Origin: G963422745 sp963422745
Lineage (GTDB): Bacteria; Actinomycetota; Acidimicrobiia; Acidimicrobiales; Aldehydirespiratoraceae
NCBI GenBank assembly: GCA_963422745.1
Contig: OY730477.1
Coordinates: forward strand, 2,728,001-2,792,000
DNA: 64,000 nt
Direction of reading: 5' to 3'
Both the position numbers and the translations under genes were made by a program. This document shows, in pieces, positions 33,970 to 43,412 of the stretch. The notes beneath the pieces were generated by a model. It did no database searches and was not told the DNA's origin. It saw only the letters and a list, made by a program, of their open reading frames with translations. Within the stretch, counting starts at the first letter, position 1. Each line of letters starts with the position of its first letter.

Positions 33970-35514
33970 ATGGCACGTTCGCATCACTTCACCGGTTGGC
34001 CGGCCGTGGAGGGCTATTGCGACCACCGCAGCTTTTGTCCCGGTGAACGCGTCAATGTGCGCTGTTCAGGCCGCGCATCATCAATGTCGGCTGTCGTTTC
34101 ACGCATCGGTGCTGTCGTTGAGCAGGTATGGGCCCGCACCAATATCAAGGTGAGCGATACTCCGGTGCCTGACGACGCATGGCGATCGGGTTGTGACTGG
34201 CCAGCAACCGTCACCGTGAATACCGAGCGAGACTGGCCTCCGGGCCTGTACCTCATCACGCTTCAAGCCGATCGTGACGATAGCGAAAAAGGTACGGCTC
34301 ACGCCTTCTTTGTGCTACGGGCCAAGCTCCGTCTACCAGATACACCCCTGCTGGTGCTCGCCACAAACACCTGGAACGCCTACAATGAATGGGGAGGTCG
34401 TTGCCTGTACAGCGGCGCCGACGCAGTGTCGTTTCGCCGGCCACTTGAACGTGGGTACCTCACCCGCGCAACCGATGACGACGGGTTTGACGGCCGAATC
34501 GCCACGGTGGGTCATCACGACCCCAACCACACCCATCTGCAGGACTACCAACGGCGTCGAAACGTACCGTTGTGGACGAGTTCCGCGGGGTGGTTCAACT
34601 GGGAACGTCGTTTCGTTACCTGGGCAGAACAAGCGGGGTTTGAACTCGATTTCGCCACTGACCTGGATCTGCACCGCAGTAGCGATCTACTTGACAGTCG
34701 TCGACTGCTTCTAACCGTCGGACACAGCGAATATTGGTCCTGGGCCATGCGTGATCACGTCGACTCATTCATTCGCTCCGGCGGCAACTGGGCGATCTTT
34801 TCGGGCAACACCTGCTTCTGGCAGGTTCGTATCAACCACAACGATGTGATGATCTGCCACAGGGGTGCCGCCCGACGTAACGACCCAGTTAGCGACAGCG
34901 ACGAGGCTCACCTGCTGACAGCAATGTGGTCCGATCCGCGTATCGGCAGGCCCGAGAACGAGACCATTGGTGTCAGCTTCAGCCGCGGTGGATATCACCG
35001 TGTCGGTGAGGCGGTACCCCGCGGTGCCGGAGGCTATACCGTGCACCGCCCCGATCACTGGGCTTTTGAAGGCACCGAGCTGCGTTACGGCGACCTTCTC
35101 GGCAGCAGTTCTTGCACCGTCGGCTACGAGGTTGACGGCTGCGTGTTTGAGACAGTCAACGGTCTGCCGATTCCCACAGGCGAGGACGGCACACCAACCG
35201 ACTTTGAGATACTCGCATCGGCGCCAGCACGGCTGGTGTCGATCAACGACACTGTATGCGAGGCACCGGCTGAGCTTTGGGCCGACCTCACACCACCGGG
35301 CGACCTTGAAAGCACAGCTCAGGTGCTTTACGGCGACACATCACCGCAGAGCCTGGCCCGTGTCGCTCACGGGCATTGCACCATGGGCACGTTCAGCAAT
35401 GGCGGTACCGTGTTCAACGCCGCATCGGCGGATTGGGCCTACGGACTTGAGGGCGACCCCTTGGTCCGCAAGGTCACCGCCAACGTTCTGCTCCGTTTGG
35501 GTGCGGATCGTTGA
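33970..35514 (+). CDS. N,N-dimethylformamidase beta-subunit-like protein
   Basis: 514 residues. Family signatures are TNTWNAYNEWGGRCLY near residue 135, VGHSEYWSWAMRDHVDSF and NWAIFSGNTCFWQVR. In DMFase the large subunit holds a mononuclear iron site and cleaves an amide C-N bond. The true substrate here is unknown; many relatives carry only this domain and are not proven amidases. No small subunit gene is present. The stop codon lies in the first copy of a 66-bp spaced repeat. Confidence 0.82.
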   Translation: MARSHHFTGWPAVEGYCDHRSFCPGERVNVRCSGRASSMSAVVSRIGAVVEQVWARTNIKVSDTPVPDDAWRSGCDWPATVTVNTERDWPPGLYLITLQADRDDSEKGTAHAFFVLRAKLRLPDTPLLVLATNTWNAYNEWGGRCLYSGADAVSFRRPLERGYLTRATDDDGFDGRIATVGHHDPNHTHLQDYQRRRNVPLWTSSAGWFNWERRFVTWAEQAGFELDFATDLDLHRSSDLLDSRRLLLTVGHSEYWSWAMRDHVDSFIRSGGNWAIFSGNTCFWQVRINHNDVMICHRGAARRNDPVSDSDEAHLLTAMWSDPRIGRPENETIGVSFSRGGYHRVGEAVPRGAGGYTVHRPDHWAFEGTELRYGDLLGSSSCTVGYEVDGCVFETVNGLPIPTGEDGTPTDFEILASAPARLVSINDTVCEAPAELWADLTPPGDLESTAQVLYGDTSPQSLARVAHGHCTMGTFSNGGTVFNAASADWAYGLEGDPLVRKVTANVLLRLGADR

Positions 35515-35596
35515 GATCACCGTACGGACGCCTCACATCGCAACAATGGGTACTCAAACCAGTCCCTACAAGCTCGTTGAGATCACCGTACGGACG
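35508..35596. repeat. Two-copy 23-bp repeat, 66 bp apart, starting at a stop codon
   Basis: The 23-bp sequence that starts TCGTTGAGATCACCGTACGG is at 35508-35530 and 35574-35596. The first copy contains the stop codon (TGA, 35512-35514) of the dimethylformamidase-like gene. The core includes the palindrome CCGTACGG. The spacing is exactly 66 bp. Confidence 0.92.
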
Positions 35597-35618
35597 ACTA
35601 GCACCGCCCTGGCGGTAG

Positions 35619-36434
35619 TCATCGCCGAACCGTTACCACTGGCAGACCCCATTCACCCGAAGTCCAGTCGGCCTCAATCCAGGTGTGATCTGCGTCAAAG
35701 CACGGTGGCGTGATCCGTTCGTCGCCGATCAGTTCCCCGGCCAGGTAGTTGAGGAAGTACATGTTTGAACCCGGGCAAGCCACCGACGTGTGGTAGCCCT
35801 TGGGTACGGTCACCACATCGCCGTCACGTGCCACCGTCACGTCGTCGTAGTTCTCGTCGTCGCGCCAATTGCGGTGGATGCAGTAACCCTCGGCTCGATC
35901 GAGTCTGAAGTAGTAGGTCTCCTCAAGGTAAGGAGACCCGTCTCTGCCGTCATGACAATGCGGTGGCCAACCCGACCATGTGCCCCGTGGGACATAGACC
36001 TCATACAGGATCAGTCGCTCGGCGGGTAGAGGAGCAGCAAGTGTGTGCACAACCTGACGGTGGGCTTGGCCACCACCGCGGATCTCGTTGCGCATCTCGG
36101 TCGGTTCGATCACACGGACATCCAGTCCGCCTTCGGCGGGGGCGGTGCCGATCGCAACCTGCAGCGTTGAGTTGGTTCGGACTGCTACTTCGGTTCCGGG
36201 CGGGGCGTAGACGACCTTGGAGAGTTCCTCGAACACCGACCTACGAGCTACGTCAATGTCGAGACCTGCGACAGTGATCGTCCCGGCTCCCGCCAGAGGC
36301 AGAATTGCCGTCTCGCGCCCGCTGGCATGGTGGTGCCAGGTTTCTGCGTTGCCAACATCAACCACGCAGAACTCCAGATATTCCCACCCGGCGGAGTCCG
36401 GCGTGACGTGTACTGTTCTCAGGTCGCGTTTCAT
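35619..36434 (-). CDS. iolB: 5-deoxy-glucuronate isomerase
   Basis: 271 residues. A bicupin-like enzyme that converts 5-deoxy-glucuronate to 2-deoxy-5-keto-gluconate in inositol catabolism. Metal-binding motif WPPHCHDG with YLEETYYF, plus VPKGYHTSVACPG. Length is normal for IolB. The ATG overlaps the iolG stop by 4 bp; it is the last gene of the long minus-strand operon. Confidence 0.93.
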   Translation of the reverse strand: MKRDLRTVHVTPDSAGWEYLEFCVVDVGNAETWHHHASGRETAILPLAGAGTITVAGLDIDVARRSVFEELSKVVYAPPGTEVAVRTNSTLQVAIGTAPAEGGLDVRVIEPTEMRNEIRGGGQAHRQVVHTLAAPLPAERLILYEVYVPRGTWSGWPPHCHDGRDGSPYLEETYYFRLDRAEGYCIHRNWRDDENYDDVTVARDGDVVTVPKGYHTSVACPGSNMYFLNYLAGELIGDERITPPCFDADHTWIEADWTSGEWGLPVVTVRR

Positions 36435-37444
36435 TGGGTGATCTCCTCAAGTCGAACCGGGCGCCTCTCGGCGATTGATAGTTGGGCGGCCAGCCCCATC
36501 AACAGCGGGGCGCGACCGTCGTAAACGGTTACCGGCGACGGTGCACCGTCGCGCACCATCGCCACGAACGCGGACCATTCGGCCAGATACGATGGGATAT
36601 AGCGGTCCAAGAAGAACCAGGGCATCGTTGCACCCCGAGAACCATCGGCAGTGTGCACCATGGTGGTGTGGTCTACATGGTTGCTCGAGGTGACCATGCC
36701 GACAGATCCGAACGCTTCGACCCGTTGGTCATAGCCGTACACCGCCCGGCGGCTGTTGTCGATCGTGGTGATGGCACCATTTTCGTGGCGAAGGATCACA
36801 ACGACGGTGTCAAGGTCACCGACCGCACCGATAGCAGGGTCGACCATGACGTCGCCCACTGCGTAGACCTCCACCACTTCGCTGGCGGACACGAAGCGGG
36901 CCATGTCGAAGTCGTGGATGGTCATATCGCAGAAGATGCCTCCGCTGAGTTCGATATACGGGATCGGCGGCGGTGCCGGGTCTCGTGACGTGATCCGCAG
37001 CATGTGCAGGTCGCCAATGTCACCTTCCGACACCCGAACGGCTACCTCGGCGTGGCTGGGATCAAAACGTCGGTTGAAGCCCACCTGCACCGCTATGCCC
37101 GACTTGTCAACCGCCGCAATCGCCCTGTCGACCTCATCAAGTTTCAAAGACAGAGGCTTTTCTACGAACACCGGCTTGGCGACCTCGGCTGCAGCAACCA
37201 ACAAATCGACATGCAGGTCGGTGGACGTGCATATTGCTACGGCATCAACGTCATCCGCGCAGATCAGCGAAGACGACGACGAGGTGACCCTCGCACCGAC
37301 GCGTTCTCCTAGGTTGGTTGCGGCGGTTCGGTCGGGGTCGTAGACCGCGGTGATGCTTATGCCATCAATGCGGTGGCAGATCAGATCGGCGTGCATCCGC
37401 CCGATTCGACCCGCACCCAACAAGCCGATACGCACATCATTCAT
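36431..37444 (-). CDS. iolG: Inositol 2-dehydrogenase
   Basis: 337 residues of the Gfo/Idh/MocA family. NAD-binding GLLGAGRIGRMH at the N-terminus, the EKPLS motif, and the catalytic segment GGIFCDMTIHDFDMARF (Asp/His pair) typical of IolG. It oxidises myo-inositol (or a close relative) to 2-keto-inositol. It starts 50 bp after the SDR stop and overlaps iolB. Confidence 0.9.
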   Translation of the reverse strand: MNDVRIGLLGAGRIGRMHADLICHRIDGISITAVYDPDRTAATNLGERVGARVTSSSSSLICADDVDAVAICTSTDLHVDLLVAAAEVAKPVFVEKPLSLKLDEVDRAIAAVDKSGIAVQVGFNRRFDPSHAEVAVRVSEGDIGDLHMLRITSRDPAPPPIPYIELSGGIFCDMTIHDFDMARFVSASEVVEVYAVGDVMVDPAIGAVGDLDTVVVILRHENGAITTIDNSRRAVYGYDQRVEAFGSVGMVTSSNHVDHTTMVHTADGSRGATMPWFFLDRYIPSYLAEWSAFVAMVRDGAPSPVTVYDGRAPLLMGLAAQLSIAERRPVRLEEITQ

Positions 37445-37494
37445 GATCGACCATCATTCATGACCGAGACCACTTGGGTCGATCCCGTCGAGCG

Positions 37495-38316
37495 TCACGG
37501 TCCCAACTCCTTGCCTGGCACGGGAGGATCACCCGCACCTTGAACGGACTGATCAAGATCAATCACCGAGCCGCTCATCATGCCGGACTCATCGCTCAAC
37601 ACGAAGGCCAAGGTGTTGACCAGCTCCTCAATCGACACGAGACGACCCCAGGGGCGATCGGCTGCAGCAGATTTGAGCCAATCATCGTCGGCACCGTGCC
37701 ATACCCGCTGAGTGACATCTTCACCAGGAGTGTTCATCCATCCGGGGTTGACCATGTTGACCCGGATCCGGTAGCGCATCAACTGGTAAGCCACGTTACG
37801 GGTGAGCGTCATCAGTGCGCCCTTGGACACACAGTAGGCCAGCAGATAGTCCTGACCGCCGTAACCCGAGGTGCTTCCCACATTGACGATCGACGCGGGT
37901 GACTGGTTGCGTCGTGCTACCCGAGCAACCCCTTGGATGAGCTGAAACGGTGCTCTCAGGTTGGTGATCTGCATTGCGTCGAAGTCTGAGACCGTCGTGT
38001 CCCAGATCGTGCCTCGATCGGTCAGGGCTGCGCAGTTGGCGAGATGGTCGACCTGACCAAACCGGTCGTCTGCGACCGTGACAATCCGATCAACAACCGC
38101 CGCGTCGTCCAAAGACCCGGCAACGAACTCAACTTCACAGCCCTTTGACTGTAGAGACTCGGCCACAGCCCGGCCCCTGTGCAGGTTGCGGCCAGATAAC
38201 ACAGCACCAGCAAGGCGCTCATCAACCAAACGATGCGCCAGCCCCTCCCCCACACCCTGGGTTGCCCCGGTGATGATCGCTACCCGGTCCTCGAAACGTC
38301 TCGAACTCACGGTCAC
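37495..38316 (-). CDS. Short-chain dehydrogenase/reductase in the inositol operon
   Basis: 273 residues. Cofactor motif TGATQGVG near residue 14, structural NCAA, catalytic Ser in NVGSTSGYGG and YCVSK (Tyr-x3-Lys). The GTG at 38316 overlaps the iolD stop (GTGA). The position between iolD and iolG suggests oxidation of an inositol-type polyol or a ring-derived intermediate, but the substrate cannot be told. Confidence 0.87.
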   Translation of the reverse strand: MTVSSRRFEDRVAIITGATQGVGEGLAHRLVDERLAGAVLSGRNLHRGRAVAESLQSKGCEVEFVAGSLDDAAVVDRIVTVADDRFGQVDHLANCAALTDRGTIWDTTVSDFDAMQITNLRAPFQLIQGVARVARRNQSPASIVNVGSTSGYGGQDYLLAYCVSKGALMTLTRNVAYQLMRYRIRVNMVNPGWMNTPGEDVTQRVWHGADDDWLKSAAADRPWGRLVSIEELVNTLAFVLSDESGMMSGSVIDLDQSVQGAGDPPVPGKELGP

Positions 38317-40163
38317 CAGCCCACTCGCTGCTTGCGTCGGGCCAGCAACCACTCCTCTCGGGCATCGCGAACCTCGGCACGGCCTGAGACCTCCGGCACG
38401 CCGACCTCCCACCATGAACCGCCCTCTGTCCAGCTTTCGGGGTGGGTCTGCAAGGCGATGACGTAGGTACGGTCCGAGGCACGGGCGCGTTCAAAGGCGG
38501 CGGCGAGTTGCCCGATTGATGTCACGGTCTCGGACCGGCAACCCATCGACGCGGCGTGCTCGGCGAAGTCAACTCCGATGTCATTGACGACCCTGGAATC
38601 GGCAATCATGTTGTTGAACGCAACGCCACCCTGATTTACCTGCAGCCGTTTGATGACCGCAAAGCCGCCATTGTCACAGACCACGACGATGAGCTTGTGG
38701 CCCGACAGCACTGAGCTGTACAGGTCGCTGTTCATCATCAGATACGAGCCATCGCCTACGAACACAACTACTTCGCGGTCCGGTAATGCCAACTTGGCAC
38801 CCCATCCCCCGGAGATCTCATAGCCCATGCACGAGTAGCCGTACTCGGCGTCAAATGAATGCACCGTTTCAGCCCGCCAACCGTTCACCAATTCACCCGG
38901 GAAGCCGCCTGCTGCGGTAACCGCATAGGTAGTGGAGTCTTTGGCCCGGTCAATGGCACCAACGACCTGGGCGTAGGTCGCTGGCTCACCGGCTGGGTCT
39001 GTTGGTGCCGCGATTTTGTCGATGTAGGCGTGATACTGGGCGGACTGTGACTCGCAGAACTCGATCCACGATTGCTTTGCGCGATATTCGGGGATCTTGA
39101 TGGTCAGTTCGGCGAGACACTCCCTGGCGTCACCCACCACCGGTACCGCCAAGTGCTTTGTTGCGTCGAAGCGGGCGGTGTTGACAGTCACGATCTTGAC
39201 TGTCTCATCGGCGAACACCGTCCAGGATCCCGTGGTGAAGTCCTGAAGCCTCGTTCCGACTGCGAGTACCACATCCGCGGCGGCTGCGAGAGCATTGGCG
39301 GAGCTGCACCCGGTGACACCGATAGGGCCCGCGTTCAACCGATGAGAAGCCGGCAGGCAGGTGCGACCAGCCACGGTCTCGACCACCGGGATGCCATGGC
39401 GCTCGGCGAACGTTGCCAGGGTTGCTTCGGCTTCAGACCAGTGGACACCACCGCCAGCCACTATCAGCGGTTGTGACGCACGGTTCAGCACTTCTGCGGC
39501 CCGGGCCAACTCGTTACGGTCGGGGCGGGGACGGCGGATCTCATGCACCCTCTCCTCAAAGAAGCGAACCGGGTAGTCATAGGCAGCGGCTTGGATGTCC
39601 TGGGGCAAACCAATGAAGGCCGGGCCGCAATCACCAGGATCGAGCATCGTGTTCAGTGCGTGCGGCAAGGACTGAACGACCTGCTGCGGGCTGGTGATCC
39701 TGTCCCAGTACCGCACCACCGGCCGGAAGCAATCATTCACGGTCGTCGACGGCTCACCAAACACCTCGATTTGTTGAAGCACAGGGTCACCAATGCGATG
39801 CTGAAACGTGTCGCCAGCCAACAACAACAACGGCAGGCGGTCGGCCATCGCCACCGCGGCCGCGGTAACCATGTTGGTGGCCCCCGGACCGATAGAAGAC
39901 GTGGCAACCATGATCCGGCGTCGTTTGGACGCCTTGGCGAACGCCACCGCCGCCAGGGCCATGCCTTGCTCATTTTGGCCCCGCCACGTCGGCAGGTCAT
40001 CGCTGACCTCCTCAAGGGCGTGCCCCAAACAGGTGACGTTGCCATGGCCGAAGATCGCGTACACCCCACCGAACAGCGGCATGATCTCGCCGTCGATTTC
40101 GATTCGTTGAGCGATCAGGTACCTCACGATCGCCTGGGCAGTGGTCAGCCGTACTGTCTGCAT
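38313..40163 (-). CDS. iolD: 3D-(3,5/4)-trihydroxycyclohexane-1,2-dione acylhydrolase
   Basis: 616 residues, a thiamine-diphosphate enzyme that opens the ring of the inositol breakdown intermediate. N-terminal pyrimidine-binding domain with the active Glu (RGQNEQGMALAAVA), central domain VVAGGGVHWSEAEA, and C-terminal ThDP motif GDGSYLMMNSDLYSSV with the Mg site. Length and sequence fit IolD well. A 170-bp gap containing a repeat separates it from the upstream Gfo/Idh gene. Confidence 0.94.
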   Translation of the reverse strand: MQTVRLTTAQAIVRYLIAQRIEIDGEIMPLFGGVYAIFGHGNVTCLGHALEEVSDDLPTWRGQNEQGMALAAVAFAKASKRRRIMVATSSIGPGATNMVTAAAVAMADRLPLLLLAGDTFQHRIGDPVLQQIEVFGEPSTTVNDCFRPVVRYWDRITSPQQVVQSLPHALNTMLDPGDCGPAFIGLPQDIQAAAYDYPVRFFEERVHEIRRPRPDRNELARAAEVLNRASQPLIVAGGGVHWSEAEATLATFAERHGIPVVETVAGRTCLPASHRLNAGPIGVTGCSSANALAAAADVVLAVGTRLQDFTTGSWTVFADETVKIVTVNTARFDATKHLAVPVVGDARECLAELTIKIPEYRAKQSWIEFCESQSAQYHAYIDKIAAPTDPAGEPATYAQVVGAIDRAKDSTTYAVTAAGGFPGELVNGWRAETVHSFDAEYGYSCMGYEISGGWGAKLALPDREVVVFVGDGSYLMMNSDLYSSVLSGHKLIVVVCDNGGFAVIKRLQVNQGGVAFNNMIADSRVVNDIGVDFAEHAASMGCRSETVTSIGQLAAAFERARASDRTYVIALQTHPESWTEGGSWWEVGVPEVSGRAEVRDAREEWLLARRKQRVGW

Positions 40164-40197
40164 GCCTTGTCTCCTGGCTCTTGTAGGTTTCCTGGTT

Positions 40198-40297
40198 CTT
40201 GTGGCTTCGGTCCTGCGGCCCTAAACCCCGCGCTGAACGACAGCACCTTGCGCGGAGCGGGCTCTTGTGGCTTCGGTCCTGCGGCCCTAAACCCCGC
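40198..40297. repeat. Two-copy 34-bp perfect repeat, 66 bp apart
   Basis: A 34-bp sequence starting CTTGTGGCTTCGGTCCTGCG is at 40198-40231 and again at 40264-40297. It fills most of the 170-bp spacer between the iolD start and the Gfo/Idh stop. Because the offset is 66 bp a short minus-strand frame repeats AGFRAAGPKPQEP, but no gene is credible. Confidence 0.93.
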
Positions 40298-40333
40298 CCG
40301 CTTAGGAAATAACGACAACATTGCACTCATCGG

Positions 40334-41515
40334 TTAGTCCTTGCGGATTGAGGTGACATCAACCCAGGCACCCGTGTCACACGAACGCAGCCAGGCGTGC
40401 TGAAAGCCGACATATTTGACAGCTTCCGCGAAACCCGGTTGATGCTGCTCGCCGCGGGCAACAGCCGAAAGAAATTCGTAGTTCTCTATGACCTTGAGAT
40501 CCTCGAAGCCAATCGGGTTGGCATCGCCGGGCACGAAGTGCCCGTGATATGGATATCGATCACCCGAATACACCGTCGTGTATCCCCGCGGCGCCGTGGC
40601 AGTCTCGTCTATGAGAAAAACTCCCAGCTCGTTCATGGTTTCGAGATTCCATCGCAATGCGCCTTTGGTGCCGTACACGTCAAATGCCATCTGGGTTTCC
40701 GGTCCAACGATCGCACGTGAGCACTCGAAGGTTCCCCTGGCACCACTTTCGAATACTGCCAACGCCGCGGCGTAGTCCTCGTTGGTTACGGCTCCTGTTG
40801 GGTCGCCGGGTGAGCCTCGATCGTAGTGGGTGCCCGACACCACAGGCAGGGGACGTTGCGTGATAACCGTCTGCTTCGTGCCCGAAACCTTCTGTATCGG
40901 CCCGACCAGCATGTGGGCCAGGTCCACGACATGGCTCAAAAGGTCCGAAGAGGCCCCGTACCCAGCCTGGTCAAAGAGAAACCGCCACGTCAGCAGGCCC
41001 AAAGGATCGCTGCCGTACATCGAAAAGAATCGACCCCGATAGTTCGTAATTTCGCCTAGCGCCCCGGACTCGATCAGATACCGGGCGTGCTGCACCAACG
41101 GTGCCCAGCGATAGTTGTAACCGACACCGGTGATCACCCCGGCTTTGCGTGCTACGCGCTCAATACGTATGGTCTGCTCAGGTGTACCGCCCACGGGTTT
41201 TTCGCAGAACACATGTTTGCCTGCTTCAGCGGCTGTGATGGCGATCTGCTCGTGCAGCATGTTGGGTGCAGCCACGTACACGACGTCAACGTCGGCACTG
41301 TCTACGACGTCGTGCCAGTCCGGCGACGCCCGTTGGAAACCAGCACCGGCAACGGCCTCGGATCGGCGCTGCGCTAACTGGTCGCTGCATATCACCAGAC
41401 GGGGATCAAACTCGCGCTCGGGGAACAATGAAGGAATCCGTGCCGCGGAGCGCGAATGCGCCTGTCCCATCCATCCGTATCCGACCACGCCAATACCGAT
41501 GCCTGCCAGCGTCAT
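40334..41515 (-). CDS. Gfo/Idh/MocA family oxidoreductase (inositol dehydrogenase-like)
   Basis: 393 residues. NAD(P)-binding VVGYGWMGQAH, EKPVGG, and the catalytic-domain segment ASSDLLSHVVDLAHMLVG. Its size and sequence (TWRFLFDQAGYG) are closer to the larger scyllo-inositol/sugar dehydrogenases than to IolG. Together with iolG and the plus-strand copy the cluster has three such enzymes, suggesting several inositol stereoisomers or derivatives. ATG overlaps the preceding stop (ATGA). Confidence 0.87.
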   Translation of the reverse strand: MTLAGIGIGVVGYGWMGQAHSRSAARIPSLFPEREFDPRLVICSDQLAQRRSEAVAGAGFQRASPDWHDVVDSADVDVVYVAAPNMLHEQIAITAAEAGKHVFCEKPVGGTPEQTIRIERVARKAGVITGVGYNYRWAPLVQHARYLIESGALGEITNYRGRFFSMYGSDPLGLLTWRFLFDQAGYGASSDLLSHVVDLAHMLVGPIQKVSGTKQTVITQRPLPVVSGTHYDRGSPGDPTGAVTNEDYAAALAVFESGARGTFECSRAIVGPETQMAFDVYGTKGALRWNLETMNELGVFLIDETATAPRGYTTVYSGDRYPYHGHFVPGDANPIGFEDLKVIENYEFLSAVARGEQHQPGFAEAVKYVGFQHAWLRSCDTGAWVDVTSIRKD

Positions 41516-42465
41516 GCCTCCAGGACCTCGTAGACGTCCGGGTTCACACAGGTCTTTATCCGCCGACCACTTATGACTTCGAGTGCGTGATCAATCGCGT
41601 GCGCATATAGGCGGCGTCTGCCCCGATCCGTTGCCGACGCAATGTGCGGGGTCACGACAACGGCGGGATGCCCCAGCAGCGGGTCACCGGCCGGAAGTGG
41701 CTCGGGGTCGGTGACGTCGAGCCCTGCGGCAGCAACACGGCCCGATTCAAGCGCGGTGAGCAGAGCCTGCTGGTCAACGAGACTGCCCCGAGCCGTGTTC
41801 ACGAAGATCACCCCCGGCTTCATCGCAGCGAACGCATTCGTGTCAAACATGCGGTGGGTGTCATCGGTGGCAGGCACATGCACCGAGATCACGTCGGAAT
41901 CGGCGTAGAGATCCTCAATTTCAACGAGGTTGATGCAATCGGGAACGTCACCGGGGTCCAAAAACGGGTCGTTGGCGATCACTGTCATCTCTAGCGCGGA
42001 GCAGACCGTGCCGACACGTCGGGCTATGCGGCCGCAGCCAACCAAACCAACTGTACGCTCGTTCAACTCGATGGATTTATTGGCTGCGAAGTAGTCACCA
42101 TCACCGGTCCTGAGCATCTCCACGGAGTGCCGCAATCGCTTCGCGCATGCCATGATCAACGCCACCGCATGCTCGGCGGTCGACACGGTGGGCGCTTCCG
42201 GGGCGTTACACACCACGATTCCGTGGGCGGATGCGGCAAACAGGTCAACACCGTCGTAACCGATTCCCGTTCGAGAGATCACCTTCAGCGACGTTCCAGC
42301 CGACGCGATCCGTTCCGCGGTCCATTGCGAAGCACCCGCGATCACACCGGCGGCACTGCTGAGGTCCTCGGGTGCGGGGCCGACCATTTCGACCCTCCCC
42401 ACGAGAAGGTCGTCAAGGCCGTCGGGCAACGAACGATCAAAGAACAATCTAGGCAAGCCGGTCAT
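41512..42465 (-). CDS. D-isomer-specific 2-hydroxyacid dehydrogenase
   Basis: 317 residues from ATG 42465 (SD GAGGAG, and ATGA overlap with iolC). NAD-binding GLVGCGRIARRVG, catalytic Arg in NTARGSLVDQQALL and His in TPHIASAT. Related to phosphoglycerate and hydroxypyruvate dehydrogenases. Its role in an inositol operon is not established; it may reduce or oxidise a 2-keto acid product of the pathway. Confidence 0.87.
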   Translation of the reverse strand: MTGLPRLFFDRSLPDGLDDLLVGRVEMVGPAPEDLSSAAGVIAGASQWTAERIASAGTSLKVISRTGIGYDGVDLFAASAHGIVVCNAPEAPTVSTAEHAVALIMACAKRLRHSVEMLRTGDGDYFAANKSIELNERTVGLVGCGRIARRVGTVCSALEMTVIANDPFLDPGDVPDCINLVEIEDLYADSDVISVHVPATDDTHRMFDTNAFAAMKPGVIFVNTARGSLVDQQALLTALESGRVAAAGLDVTDPEPLPAGDPLLGHPAVVVTPHIASATDRGRRRLYAHAIDHALEVISGRRIKTCVNPDVYEVLEA

Positions 42466-43412
42466 CGGGTTCTCCTCATGAAGTCGTCGATTTCGTCGAC
42501 GGTTGGCATTGCATCGGCGCACGTCAGGCGACCTGCCACAATCGCCCCAGCGGCGTTCGCGTATCGGACGGTGCGGCGAAGATCCCAGCCCTCAAGAAGG
42601 CCGTGACAGAACGCCCCACCGAACGCGTCTCCCGCACCGAGTCCGCAAACCACGTCGACTCGAAACGGTTGGATGCGCTCGCGAGTGCCTTCGGCGGAGG
42701 CCAACAGCACGCCATCGCTTCCGAGTTTTATGACCGCAACGTCAAGTCCGTGTTCAAGGAGACGGTTCGCTGCCTCATCGGGTTCGCGCACCCCGACCGC
42801 CATCTCGCATTCGTTGAGGTTTCCGATGGCAACAGTCACGTGATCAAGCATCGGTGCCACATGTTTTCGTGCCGCCGCCATCGAATCCCAAAACATCGGC
42901 CGCCAGTCGAGATCAAGGATCGTGTGCGGCTTGCGGCAGCGCTCAACTAGCAGCGTTCGGAGGGTGGACCTGCTGGGTTCCCATGCAAATCGTGTTGCTG
43001 GCACCCAAAACACTGGCACCTCCCGAACAACTTCAATGTCCACGTCGTTGACAGTGAGGTTCTGGTCCGGGGCTCGTGGTTCGCGATAAAACAGGATTGT
43101 CGGATCCTCGGGTGGATCAAGTTCCGCGAAAGCCAAAGGGGTTGGCAGGCTTGAGTCGGTGCCCACGAAGCGTGTGTCGACTCCGAACGTGACCTCCAAG
43201 GCGTGGCGGACGTAGCGACCGAAGGGATCATCGCCGACCCGGGTGACGGTAGCGGCGCGATGACCCAGGCGGCTGGCCGCAACGGCGACGTTGGTGGAGG
43301 TCCCGCCGATGGACTTTTCGAACGTCTTGACGTGTGTCATCGACACACCGGTCTCTCGAGGGTAAACGTCAACGCTGACACGTCCGATAGTGAGTAACTC
43401 GGGAATGCTCAT
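42462..43412 (-). CDS. iolC: PfkB-family sugar kinase, probable 5-dehydro-2-deoxygluconokinase
   Basis: 316 residues. N-terminal GRVSVDVYPRETG and GGTSTNVAVAASRLG are typical of IolC; the PfkB signature with the catalytic Asp is CGLGAGDAFGGAF. IolC phosphorylates 2-deoxy-5-keto-gluconate. ATG 43412 overlaps the desaturase stop (ATGA). No iolJ aldolase gene is visible in the window. Confidence 0.88.
   Translation of the reverse strand: MSIPELLTIGRVSVDVYPRETGVSMTHVKTFEKSIGGTSTNVAVAASRLGHRAATVTRVGDDPFGRYVRHALEVTFGVDTRFVGTDSSLPTPLAFAELDPPEDPTILFYREPRAPDQNLTVNDVDIEVVREVPVFWVPATRFAWEPSRSTLRTLLVERCRKPHTILDLDWRPMFWDSMAAARKHVAPMLDHVTVAIGNLNECEMAVGVREPDEAANRLLEHGLDVAVIKLGSDGVLLASAEGTRERIQPFRVDVVCGLGAGDAFGGAFCHGLLEGWDLRRTVRYANAAGAIVAGRLTCADAMPTVDEIDDFMRRTR

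Noticed and set aside
34967..35713. A 248-residue plus-strand frame overlapping the DMFase-like gene and iolB
   Set aside because: Out of frame with two well-supported genes and without family features.
40145..40330. A 61-residue minus-strand frame in the iolD upstream gap
   Set aside because: Consists mainly of the 34-bp repeat translated twice and overlaps the iolD start.
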